Of a stretch of DNA of 9,937 nucleotides, positions 1-6,830 are shown piece after piece. This DNA is from Bacillota bacterium (GTDB lineage Bacteria; Bacillota; Sulfobacillia; Sulfobacillales; Sulfobacillaceae): the NCBI GenBank assembly GCA_023488565.1, contig JAMDDZ010000061.1:349-10285 (forward strand). The letters run 5' to 3'. The stretch's first letter is position 1. Every line of letters starts with the position of its first letter. The notes beneath the pieces are model-generated. The model saw nothing but the letters and a program-made list of their open reading frames with translations. It was not told the DNA's origin and searched no databases. Made by a program: the position numbers and the translations under genes.

Positions 1-295
1 GGATAATAACCGGCAAAAGGACATGACCGTGACGGCAGAGGCCTAGGTGATACGCAATAATACTGCGGTCGCAGACATTAATGATCCCTTGCAGATAGAC
101 AAATTGGTCTTCCCCTACGCCTTTACGATCAGAAAATACATTTGAAAGTTTCAACAGAATGAAGATAAAATTAGCGCGTATGTGGCCACCACCGCCACCT
201 TTCGGTGCACTAAAACCTGTATGAAATGTCCTCTCCAGATTGTGATATGGAACAAACTGGGGATCACTCAGATTGCGCACTGCCGGATATGCCAT
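1..295 (-). pseudogene. IS3-family transposase (OrfB) remnant, runs off the left edge
   Basis: The minus-strand frame is open from an ATG at 295 to the window edge, with a TAG directly before the ATG. Its distal part reads VYLQGIINVCDRSIIAYHLG, which resembles the integrase-core stretch of IS3-family OrfB proteins (typically YLxxxIDxxDRxIVAYxLG). Upstream, NLERTFHTG resembles the NLLxRxFH segment that precedes the first catalytic Asp. The expected W-x-T-D-x-T motif between them is not intact; a Gly/His-rich stretch stands in its place. This suggests a decayed copy rather than a working transposase. The family call rests on motif resemblance only; the DDE triad cannot be checked because the rest lies outside the window. 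Confidence 0.5.
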
Positions 296-360
296 CTATT
301 CCTCAGAATTCTCCGTAATGTAATTTCATTGAAAATAACTTAACTAGACGCAATATTTGA

Positions 361-390
361 TTGACCGGCTAGCCAAACTTCGATTATAAT
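361..390 (+). promoter_or_regulatory. SigA-type promoter upstream of the MDR pseudogene and permease operon
   Basis: TTGACC at 361-366 and a perfect TATAAT at 385-390 are separated by 18 bases. Transcription should start near 397 and run through the MDR relic into the permease, whose ATG is about 360 bases past the -10. The -35 is embedded in TTGATTGACC (357-366), followed seven bases later by CAAA. Both are repeated at the same spacing in the promoter of the minus-strand operon at the other end of the window. No better promoter was seen between 390 and 751. Confidence 0.65.
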
Positions 391-426
391 GGTCGCAACT
401 ACCGACATCCAATTATTTGGAGGGTA

Positions 427-708
427 GTGAGGACGTTTGTACTGGTTTCGATCTGTCTGTAAGGATAAGGAGGAATTCTACTTCACGGTTGGAACGGTTG
501 TTGCGGTGGGAAGTGAGGTAACGACGGTTCAGGTTGGAGATCAGATCGGGGTTCATGTATGAATCACGTTTTCGAGCATACCGGAGCGGCATCATGGGAG
601 ACCATTGTACTGGCGCTCAAATGGGAGTCAACCTGGTCGTCTGTGTCACAATCTCAGGATTTATGGGAACGCGGAAAACTGGAAGGAAAGGTCGGTCCGA
701 TTCCCTAG
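427..708 (+). pseudogene. Eroded medium-chain (zinc-type) alcohol dehydrogenase/enoyl reductase pseudogene
   Basis: Three pieces of one MDR protein survive in different frames. Bases 482-559 encode GTVVAVGSEVTTVQVGDQIG, the conserved GxVxxVGxxVxxxxxGDxV turn of the catalytic domain, ending in TGA at 560. Bases 562-624 encode VFEHTGAASWETIVLALKW, matching VFEHTGEQTWPTSVKSLKR of the intact gene at 8514-9548. The match continues in another frame (621-670) as VNLVVCVTISGF versus TLVVCGATSGF. Bases 661-708 then give RGKLEGKVGPIP and a stop, like the intact C-terminus GEVSGKIVFIP. A GTG at 427 (MRTFVL) after GGAGGG may be the old start. About 150 codons are missing after the first block and about 45 before the last. 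The differences are too many for a recent duplicate; it is a diverged paralogue in decay. Confidence 0.75.
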
Positions 709-750
709 TAGGAAGAAAGTTTAATCTACTGAAGTGAAGGAGATGGTTCT

Positions 751-2175
751 ATGGCCATTGATGTGGATCCTGGACCAACGCTTAAAAAATCAATCGGTTG
801 GCTCCAGGGTTTTGCGTTATTCGGTTTAGTTTTACCGGGTTATCTTTATCCCAGTTTAGGATCGTCCATTGTCGCTTTGGGGGCCATCGGTGCAGTCGTG
901 GTCTGGGGGATGTCGTCCATTATAGGTGCCTTTCAGGCCGGGGTCATCAGCGAAGTTTCCACTATGTATCCTGACACGGCAGGGATTGGGGTTCTCGCTC
1001 ACCGTGGAATCGGACGTTATGTTCCCTGGGCAGGAGCGGTGGGTACTTTTGGTAACTGGGTGGGCTGGAGTGTTTCGATGTCCGTTAATGCGCTGCTAGC
1101 GGCCGATTATTTCAAAGTGTGGGATCCACATTTGAACGCTCAAATCATTGCTTCAGTTATTCTTCTTGCTGCCTATGTTGCCAATGTTTTTGCTTCAGTT
1201 ATTCTTCTTGCTGCCTATGTTGCCAATGTTTTTGGATTAAAGCAAGGTGTGGTGGCCGGATGGGTACTCGGGTTAATGACCGTCGTGCCCATGGCGCTTA
1301 TGATTATTGGAGGGCTGTTGACGGGACATTTTTCGGCACATAATCTGTTGCCTGCTGCCCTACCTGGTCACGTAGCATGGTTCTCAATGTCTGGGCTTGG
1401 GTTGATATGGGTATGGATGTTTATCGCAGGATGGAGTGCCTACGGTTCGGATCCCGCAGCCACACTGGCCCCAGAGTTTCGGGATACGGTGCACGATGTT
1501 CCTAGAGCCCTTACAGCAACAGTGTCTCTTGCTCTAGTGTTTTACGTTTTGATGCCTATAGTTTCGGTTGGGGTTCTCGGAGTGCACACCATCTCCCAAA
1601 ATCCCTATACAGCATTTGTGCCATTACTGTCTAAGATATTTGGACCTGTTGCAACGGACATAGTGATGGTTAGCATCATAGGATCTTTTCTGCTTACAGT
1701 GAACTTATCAACGATTGACGGATCACGGGTGCTTCGTCAAATGTCAAAAGACCACCTTACCATTAAGTGGTTTGAACACTTGAACAACCGCGGCATTCCA
1801 ACTCATGGAATGCTTTTAGACCTACTGTTTAATTTGTTCCTGGTGTGGTTTCTAGCCAATCCCATCGTGATTTTGGTGGCTGGCAATATTGGGTATATGC
1901 TCTCTTTTACCCTAGTTGTATTGGCTTTTCTCCTCCTAAGAAAAGACGAACCTAAACATGCACGTCCGATCAAATTGAAATCATATTGGAAAGGCATTGC
2001 ATGGGTTATCGTCGTGTTAAATACGACTTTTATCATTTTCGGAGCGCCATCGTATGGTATGGGAGCAGTAATAGTGGGTCTGGTTATCCTGGCGATTTCA
2101 GTTGTAGCGTGGTACTGGCGACAACGTGTAGATCGCCAAGAGAAGTATGTGGTAGCCCCGTCCAAGTCGGGGTAG
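751..2175 (+). CDS. APC-superfamily amino acid/organic acid permease
   Basis: This is a polytopic inner-membrane protein of 474 residues with roughly a dozen hydrophobic segments, the size and profile of APC-superfamily transporters. The N-terminal helix region (SIGWLQGFALFGLVLPG) and the following Gly/Ala-rich helix fit the unwound TM1 and TM2 of that fold. The start is fixed by AAGGAG at 737-742, eight bases before the ATG. Residues 134-147 (ASVILLAAYVANVF) are repeated exactly as 148-161 by a 42-bp tandem duplication inside one membrane segment. That would make one helix about twice the normal length, or add a hairpin and alter topology, so activity is uncertain. It is the first gene of a plus-strand operon and lies 13 bases before the acyl-CoA synthetase. 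The likely cargo is the acid that the next gene activates, which is inferred from context only. Confidence 0.85.
   Translation: MAIDVDPGPTLKKSIGWLQGFALFGLVLPGYLYPSLGSSIVALGAIGAVVVWGMSSIIGAFQAGVISEVSTMYPDTAGIGVLAHRGIGRYVPWAGAVGTFGNWVGWSVSMSVNALLAADYFKVWDPHLNAQIIASVILLAAYVANVFASVILLAAYVANVFGLKQGVVAGWVLGLMTVVPMALMIIGGLLTGHFSAHNLLPAALPGHVAWFSMSGLGLIWVWMFIAGWSAYGSDPAATLAPEFRDTVHDVPRALTATVSLALVFYVLMPIVSVGVLGVHTISQNPYTAFVPLLSKIFGPVATDIVMVSIIGSFLLTVNLSTIDGSRVLRQMSKDHLTIKWFEHLNNRGIPTHGMLLDLLFNLFLVWFLANPIVILVAGNIGYMLSFTLVVLAFLLLRKDEPKHARPIKLKSYWKGIAWVIVVLNTTFIIFGAPSYGMGAVIVGLVILAISVVAWYWRQRVDRQEKYVVAPSKSG
1148..1234 (+). repeat. Exact 42-bp tandem duplication inside the permease gene
   Basis: Bases 1150-1191 are repeated without a mismatch at 1192-1233. 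Identity spills over two bases to the left and one to the right, giving an 87-bp array of 2.07 copies. The unit is a multiple of three, so the frame is kept and 14 hydrophobic residues are doubled. No silent differences separate the copies, which implies a very recent event or an assembly or culture artefact. Confidence 0.97.
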
Positions 2176-2188
2176 AAAGGATGGTCTC

Positions 2189-4273
2189 ATGAAATTCGAC
2201 CTTGACACCATTTTTGGAATGACCCGAGGGTTGGCAGTCGTGGGGGCCACTGAACGGTTTGCAGGACAAGCGGCAATCCAGAATCCTCACGTTGTCGGAT
2301 TCCAAGGTGCTGTGTATTGTATCAATCCGCGAATCGCCATGATAGGACGAGAAGGTTATTATGCGTCGTTGTCGGAAGTTCCGACTCCAGTGGATGTAGT
2401 TGTAGTGCTCGTGTCCGCCGATGCAACCCTTAGGATTGCCGAAGAAGCCGCAGCTAAAGGTGCAAAGATGCTGGTCATTCCTGGGGCCGGGTTTTCGGAA
2501 TCCGGTCCAGCAGGTGTCCGACTACAACAGGAGCTTTTGAGATCGCTAGAGATCACAGGTACCCGGGTGATTGGTCCTAATTGTATGGGCTACATTAACG
2601 TTGTTGACCGCACTTGTGCGTATATTGGTACGCTGACACAACCTTTGAAACATGGCCCCATCGCGGCACTAGTACAGAGTGGTTCGATATTTCAAACGTT
2701 GGTGGATGCAGTGGACCTAGGTTTTAGCCGGATGGTGTCTACGGGCAATGAAGCGAATATTTCTATGGCTGAATACCTTGATTGGCTGGCGAATGACGAC
2801 GAGACACGAGTGATTCTCATCCATTTAGAGGCAATTCGGGATCCTGAGGGGTTTCTTCAAGCCCTTGATCGGTGCCGAAACCAAGATAAAGCGGTCATCG
2901 TTTTAAAGACCGGGAGAACCCCAAACTCTGCAGCAATCGCCATAGCCCATTCTGGTGCCTTGGCAACAGAGTGGGCCGTAGAATCCGCAGTGTTGCGGCG
3001 CCATGGCGCTCTTCTGGTCGATGATGTTGATGAGTGGGTTACCACAGCACAGATTATAGCGACAAGTCGAACAGCGCACACGCCAACATTAGGGGTATTA
3101 ACATTATCAGGAGGTCAGGCTGAGCTTATCGCTGATATCGCAGACACACTTAAAGTGCAGTTGCCCATGTTCTCTGAAGATGCGATTGCCGAAATGGAAC
3201 GGGTCTTACCAGAATTAAAGCCGTATCATAACCCTCTAGACGGGTGGAAAAGTTCTAAGCCCTATGAGGAGGTATTTGGGCATTGCCTAAAAACCATCGA
3301 CTCTGACCCAACGATTGACGTTGTAGCTGTGGCAGTAGATGCGCCAGCGTCACAGGGGCCCGCAGAAACTGAATATATAAGCGTCATGGCCCAGAAACTC
3401 GGCGAAATCGGTCGACACAGTCCAAAGCCGCTTTTGTACTTCACCCTGCTCGGATCAATGACCGTTGACTTACGGATAAAAAAGGTTCTTGATGATAATC
3501 ATGTGCCCCTAGTACAGGGGGTAAGGCCTGCACTCAAAGCTGTGCGGTTACTTTATGAGCATTGCACATACAAGTCGCAATGGGGTCCTCCAAACGTTTA
3601 TCATGTTAATGGACAGGTTGGTACAAGAGTGGCGACCGATGGAATTGCTGCACGGAATTTCATCCGTGAAATGGGGTTTTATTGTCCCGATGGTCACATG
3701 GTCCAGACACTCGATGGTGCAATCGACGTTGCTGCTACTATCCATTACCCAGTGGTGCTTAAGGCTCTTGTCCCGGGAATCCACCATAAATCCGATGTCG
3801 GCGCGGTAGAAGTGAATTTGCGATCGCCTTCCGAATTGGGTTCGGCATGGGAGAAAATGAAAACGAAATTCGGCAAAGTTGGTTGTTTAGTAGAAAAAAT
3901 GGTACCTAATGGCCCGGAAATATTGCTAGGTTTCAAGTCGGATCCTCGATACGGTCCTATTGTGATTGTTGGTTGGGGTGGATATTCCACAGAACTTGTC
4001 AATGATGTCACGTTTCTAGTGCCGCCGTTCACAGAAAAGCAGGTGTCATCCGCTATCGGTAATCTGAAAATATCTAAGATGCTGTCAGGGTTTCGCGCAA
4101 GCCAGAAAATTGACCCTCACCATTTAGTTAATGCAGTGTTGCGCATGGGAGATGTGGCACAAAAATACTATCGCTCGGTAGCAGAACTAGAGATTAACCC
4201 GCTTATTGTATCGAATGATGGCACATGGGCTGTGGACGCTCTGTTAGTTAACTTTATATCGAAAGAAGGGTAA
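2189..4273 (+). CDS. NDP-forming acyl-CoA synthetase (acetate-CoA ligase family), fused alpha and beta parts
   Basis: It converts a carboxylic acid, CoA and ATP (or GTP) to acyl-CoA plus NDP and phosphate through acyl-phosphate and phosphohistidine intermediates; cytosolic. The order of parts is typical of the single-chain family. A CoA-binding Rossmann domain comes first (VVGATERFAG 17-26, PGAGFSESG 98-106, GPNCMGY 129-135). A succinyl-CoA-ligase-like flavodoxin domain follows (VQSGS 162-166; AHSGALAT 253-260, with His254 the probable phosphorylated residue). A second ligase-like domain is next, then a C-terminal ATP-grasp domain from about residue 480 (HHKSDVGAV with His533 as the probable second relay His, and ELEINPLIV at 666-674). 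At 694 residues it is full length for the fused form. AAAGGA at 2176-2181 lies seven bases before the ATG. The substrate is not evident. The closest functional parallel I can name is FerA of Sphingobium SYK-6, an NDP-forming feruloyl-CoA synthetase paired with a crotonase. Confidence 0.9.
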   Translation: MKFDLDTIFGMTRGLAVVGATERFAGQAAIQNPHVVGFQGAVYCINPRIAMIGREGYYASLSEVPTPVDVVVVLVSADATLRIAEEAAAKGAKMLVIPGAGFSESGPAGVRLQQELLRSLEITGTRVIGPNCMGYINVVDRTCAYIGTLTQPLKHGPIAALVQSGSIFQTLVDAVDLGFSRMVSTGNEANISMAEYLDWLANDDETRVILIHLEAIRDPEGFLQALDRCRNQDKAVIVLKTGRTPNSAAIAIAHSGALATEWAVESAVLRRHGALLVDDVDEWVTTAQIIATSRTAHTPTLGVLTLSGGQAELIADIADTLKVQLPMFSEDAIAEMERVLPELKPYHNPLDGWKSSKPYEEVFGHCLKTIDSDPTIDVVAVAVDAPASQGPAETEYISVMAQKLGEIGRHSPKPLLYFTLLGSMTVDLRIKKVLDDNHVPLVQGVRPALKAVRLLYEHCTYKSQWGPPNVYHVNGQVGTRVATDGIAARNFIREMGFYCPDGHMVQTLDGAIDVAATIHYPVVLKALVPGIHHKSDVGAVEVNLRSPSELGSAWEKMKTKFGKVGCLVEKMVPNGPEILLGFKSDPRYGPIVIVGWGGYSTELVNDVTFLVPPFTEKQVSSAIGNLKISKMLSGFRASQKIDPHHLVNAVLRMGDVAQKYYRSVAELEINPLIVSNDGTWAVDALLVNFISKEG

Positions 4274-4276
4274 CTC

Positions 4277-5125
4277 ATGTTCCAAGATTTGATTTATGAA
4301 GTGAAAGGCCCTATCGCTTATATCACGATGAATCGACCAACGCAACTTAACGCGTTGTCGGTGCGACTCGTAAAAGAATTGAAAGAGGCGGCGCTAATGG
4401 CTGAAAGTCAGGAAAACGTAGCCGTCGTAATTCTTAGAGGGGAAGGTCGTGCATTCTCCGCCGGGTATGATATCCAAGAAGAAACTGAGACCGTGTGGGA
4501 CTCTCCCGTTGAATGGCGCAATACGCTTAAGGCAGATATTGATCTGGCCTTGACCTACTGGAATCTTTCAATACCGGTCATTGCCGCAGTTCAAGGGTAT
4601 TGCCTCGGAGGGGCTTGTGAGTTGGCAATGGCATGTGATATTACTGTAGCGTCTGATGATGCAGTGTTCGGGGAACCGGAAATTCGGTACGGTAGTGGTC
4701 CTGTTGCCCTGATCATGCCGTGGGTAGTTGGTATGAAACGAACTAAAGAACTGCTATATACTGGTGACCTCATAAGTGCGACGGATGCCCTACAATACGA
4801 TATGGTGAGTCGAGTAGTTGCCAGAGAGCAACTCGATGCCTCGACAGAGGCCCTTGCGTTGAAAATAGCGCGCACCCCTGTGACAATATTGCGTCTTACA
4901 AAACGGCCAATCAACCAATGCTTTGAGTTTATGGGACTACTTAGCGGCATCCAATATAATCTAGAAATTTCTACAACACTCAATGGGGCCAAATTGCCCG
5001 AACAAGAGGAATTCGATGCCATAGCCAAACGTGATGGTCTAAAAATAGCTCTAAAATGGCGCGACTCGCGGTTCGGGGAATCCCTTTCTCAAACGAGTAG
5101 CTCTAGGCGATCGCCATCATCATAA
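4277..5125 (+). CDS. Enoyl-CoA hydratase (crotonase superfamily)
   Basis: It adds water across the 2,3 double bond of an enoyl-CoA; cytosolic. The 282 residues span the crotonase fold: oxyanion-hole elements at GRAFSAGYD (57-65) and GGACELAM (111-118), followed by FGEPEI (131-136). Glu115 and Glu135 are 20 residues apart, exactly like the two catalytic Glu residues (144 and 164) of rat mitochondrial hydratase, so a true hydratase is favoured. Feruloyl-CoA hydratase-lyases have Ser in place of the first Glu. The ATG follows the synthetase stop by three bases, with AAGGG at 4266-4270, so the genes are likely translationally coupled. The last 14 residues (SLSQTSSSRRSPSS) are a low-complexity tail not expected in the family and may come from an altered 3' end. 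The acyl chain length and the exact substrate cannot be read from the sequence. Confidence 0.9.
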   Translation: MFQDLIYEVKGPIAYITMNRPTQLNALSVRLVKELKEAALMAESQENVAVVILRGEGRAFSAGYDIQEETETVWDSPVEWRNTLKADIDLALTYWNLSIPVIAAVQGYCLGGACELAMACDITVASDDAVFGEPEIRYGSGPVALIMPWVVGMKRTKELLYTGDLISATDALQYDMVSRVVAREQLDASTEALALKIARTPVTILRLTKRPINQCFEFMGLLSGIQYNLEISTTLNGAKLPEQEEFDAIAKRDGLKIALKWRDSRFGESLSQTSSSRRSPSS

Positions 5126-5126
5126 A

Positions 5127-5166
5127 ATCTATCCAACATCCCTAGGTATACGTTGCATGGATAGAT
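5127..5166 (+). terminator. Possible terminator of the permease-synthetase-hydratase operon
   Basis: Starting two bases after the hydratase stop, ATCTATCC (5127-5134) pairs with GGATAGAT (5159-5166). AAC (5135-5137) can pair further with GTT (5152-5154) across a bulge. The loop is about 14 bases, and the following sequence is T-rich (TTTAGTTGTTTTAG) but has no clean T-run. Position fits a terminator, but the stem is AT-rich and weak. Confidence 0.35.
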
Positions 5167-5187
5167 AGATTTAGTTGTTTTAGTTGA

Positions 5188-5466
5188 GTCAATGAAGGAT
5201 GGGGGGGTGTGAACATTGCCCGTAGCTACGCAATAACATTCCACATGAGGGCAATTTTCCCCCATGAACGAAACGGTACTGTGTACGGCAGACCCCTAAT
5301 TTATCAAGGGAGCCTGGCTGCTAAAACCTCCCTTTTCAAGGGGGGGATACAGCGGCTCCTCAAGTGAACAGGCTCAATGCCTGATCACGCGAAGGTTTTA
5401 CGGGGGGTGGAAGCTTCCACCTTCAGGCCGGAGAGGCCTCCACTGAGGGAAGAGTGGCACATTTGG
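5188..5466 (+). pseudogene. Possible C-terminal relic of an IS605-type TnpB (OrfB)
   Basis: One plus-strand frame is open from 5188 to 5364, is broken by TGA at 5365-5367, and continues in the same frame to a TAA at 5467-5469. It contains VNIARSYA near the start, recalling the NAAxNIA motif after the TnpB zinc finger. Its distal part reads VLRGVEASTFRPERPPL across a run of hairpins, as expected where a tnpB 3' end overlaps its omega-RNA. No zinc-finger Cys pairs and no upstream TnpB body remain, since the hydratase gene lies directly before it. The resemblance is weak, and an intergenic open frame is an alternative. Confidence 0.3.
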
Positions 5467-5550
5467 TAAGGGCGTTCAATGCGTCCTTACCAAAAACCTT
5501 GACCCCCTAGTGGATTCCCCTCGATTTTGCAATTGGGGGGACATCCACTT
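5300..5550 (+). other. Hairpin-dense region, possible structured RNA or IS605-type right end
   Basis: Six strong hairpins follow one another in about 240 bases. (1) 5309-5359: GGAGCC/GGCTCC, then GCTG/CAGC, then an 8-bp stem (5327-5334 with 5338-5345) closed by a TTC loop. (2) 5406-5421: the perfect palindrome GGTGGAAGCTTCCACC. (3) 5425-5439: AGGCC-GGAGA-GGCCT. (4) 5440-5457: CCACT/AGTGG. (5) 5462-5494: a 13-bp stem with one G-U pair and a 7-base loop. (6) 5509-5549: a 12-bp stem with one bulged base. None is followed by a T-run, so simple terminators do not explain them. IS200/IS605 ends and TnpB omega-RNAs have comparable serial stems; a relic of one is the simplest explanation. Strand is assigned by the possible TnpB frame only. 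Confidence 0.5.
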
Positions 5551-6345
5551 CACTCAGCACTGTTCTCTTAAAATTTTCCTGTAGTTCTTTGAAATGGGTT
5601 TTTACGTTGAACACAATGCCTGCGCATTCCACTTCCAAGGCGAAGCCGGGAGGGGTGTCGAGTTGGCGGCGATCTTTTGGCCGCTAGCGGGGCTTTTCTT
5701 TCGTTTCACGGGCTTCCACAGCGCCTCACGGTGTCCAAGCCATGGAATAGACTTAACATTCACCCTCATCATGGGAAAAAACGCATATTACCCATGTTGA
5801 CGATGAGTTCGAATTTCTTGGGCACCGTATCATTCGCAAGAGCGGCCCGACGGGTTAATACCATCGACGGAGGCTCCTCCGACACTCCCGACGTAATACG
5901 GCGCGGTGCTAAAAGTGCGGTTTCTCGTAAAATTTCGCGAGATGGGGGGCAAACGGGTTTGCGCATGCGGCGAGAACTGACCGACTTGAGCGGTATTAGG
6001 AACATGGAAAACGCTTACTTTTCTCCACGGGTCGATCGCAATGCCTGCAAAATATCCGGCAGCATAAATCGCAAGTCTGGCAATAGGTGACGGAGATGAA
6101 GAAGCTCATCGCCCAGGACGCACGCGATTTTAGCCGTCCCAGACACCACGCTGCATCAGACACCTGAAACTCGGGGACGATACACTAACTCGCAGTGAGC
6201 CCCATAGGAACAAAATATGATGCTGCGTTCATTCCTGCAGGTATTTCGCCTTGCCAGGGGCGGATATTTATCCCCAAAATAAAAGTGTTGACATATCTGA
6301 TAACATCTTTTAATAAAGTTGGAAATTGTAGGCGCAAAAAACAAG
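5550..6345. other. Long stretch without a convincing gene
   Basis: No open frame here has a Shine-Dalgarno site together with a recognisable protein. The longest plus frame (5677-6090, TTG start) has no ribosome site and no motif I know. On the minus strand, 5632-5507 encodes a 41-residue peptide (GTG start, containing VKTHFKELQENFKRTVLSE) that looks protein-like and may be the N-terminal scrap of another transposase, but I cannot name the family. A minus frame at about 6140-6010 (LLHLRHLLPDLRFMLPDIL) also looks coding-like but is only about 45 residues long. CCGCTAGCGG (5681-5690) followed by a pyrimidine run is a small palindrome. Overall this reads as decayed mobile-element debris. Confidence 0.5.
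6288..6316 (+). promoter_or_regulatory. Promoter-like sequence with a perfect -35
   Basis: TTGACA at 6288-6293 is a perfect -35 box. The -10 is poor: TAATAA at 17 bases, or the better TTTAAT at a short spacing of 15. It points to the IS3 relic that begins near 6346 and may be its surviving promoter or an outward-reading end. Confidence 0.3.
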
Positions 6346-6545
6346 GTGTAAGACTTTTACAGTCGGCAGATTGTCGGCTGAGCCATGGGGGATCGGATGA
6401 CGCAAGATTTGGTGCTGCAGGCCTTTCGATCAGGCCGTGGCTCGGTATCGGCACCGGAGGGTGTGTTCCATCACTCCGATCGCGGTAGCCAGTATGCCAC
6501 CCAGACCTATCTGCACTGGCTGGCTGCGGAACACATGCTGGGCCG
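6346..6545 (+). pseudogene. IS3-family transposase OrfB fragment, inactivated
   Basis: One frame reads V*DFYSRQIVG*AMGDRM, then TQDLVLQAF and, further on, HHSDRGSQYATQTYLHWLAAEHML. This is the IS3/IS150-type integrase core: (V)xDLYSRxIVGWxM, then the second catalytic Asp in HSDRGSQY. TAA at 6349 and TGA at 6379 interrupt it; the TGA stands exactly where Trp (TGG) is normally found, so it is a single-base nonsense change. The homology ends at about 6545, before the GNCYDNAxxE segment that carries the catalytic Glu, and the N-terminal third is also missing. The open frame continues to 6765 with no recognisable sequence. It is a different fragment from the IS3 relic at 1-295, which covers another part of the protein on the opposite strand. 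Confidence 0.8.
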
Positions 6546-6830
6546 GCACTATCCGATTACCCCCGCGATTGATATTATTCTTCAACAGCGCCAGTCCTCG
6601 ATCGCTAAGGCGGCTATATTGGTAGAAGCAGTCGAAGCAACAAGCTCCCAAAGTACGCTCCTCAATATTCGCTCGGGATTCCCAATTTTACGCCGAACGA
6701 TTACGATGTACCTGCAACACGATGAACTCGTCATTACCGGGCCGATCGCTATCATTATCGCGTAGTCATTCCAGAACAAGAATTCTAATAGCATGACAAG
6801 GCAAAACGAAACCGAAAGCAACCTCCTTTA

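Noticed and set aside
534..737. Plus-strand 67-residue frame as an independent small gene
   Set aside because: Its middle (VNLVVCVTISGF) is the out-of-frame part of the MDR pseudogene, so it is explained as decay.
1148..1234. Direct repeats as a CRISPR or regulatory array
   Set aside because: The two copies are adjacent without a spacer and are translated in frame; this is a tandem duplication.
1803..2165. Minus-strand 120-residue open frame inside the permease gene
   Set aside because: It lies antisense to a clear membrane-protein gene, has no ribosome site and no recognisable motif.
4591..5028. Minus-strand 145-residue open frame inside the hydratase gene
   Set aside because: It is a shadow of the crotonase frame, which carries both catalytic Glu residues; the antisense product has no known motif.
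4277..5125. Feruloyl-CoA hydratase-lyase (vanillin-forming) identity for the crotonase
   Set aside because: Those enzymes have Ser at the first catalytic Glu position; here Glu115 and Glu135 are both present, as in true hydratases.
5462..5494. The 13-bp hairpin as an intrinsic terminator
   Set aside because: Neither strand has a T-run after the stem; the plus side continues AACCTTGACC.
5677..6090. Plus-strand 137-residue frame (TTG start)
   Set aside because: No Shine-Dalgarno site, no recognisable motif, and competing frames on both strands; not supportable as a gene.
6582..6821. Minus-strand 79-residue frame after the TetR gene
   Set aside because: Its TTG start abuts the Shine-Dalgarno site with no spacing, the next ATG is over 20 bases away, and the product is unrecognisable.
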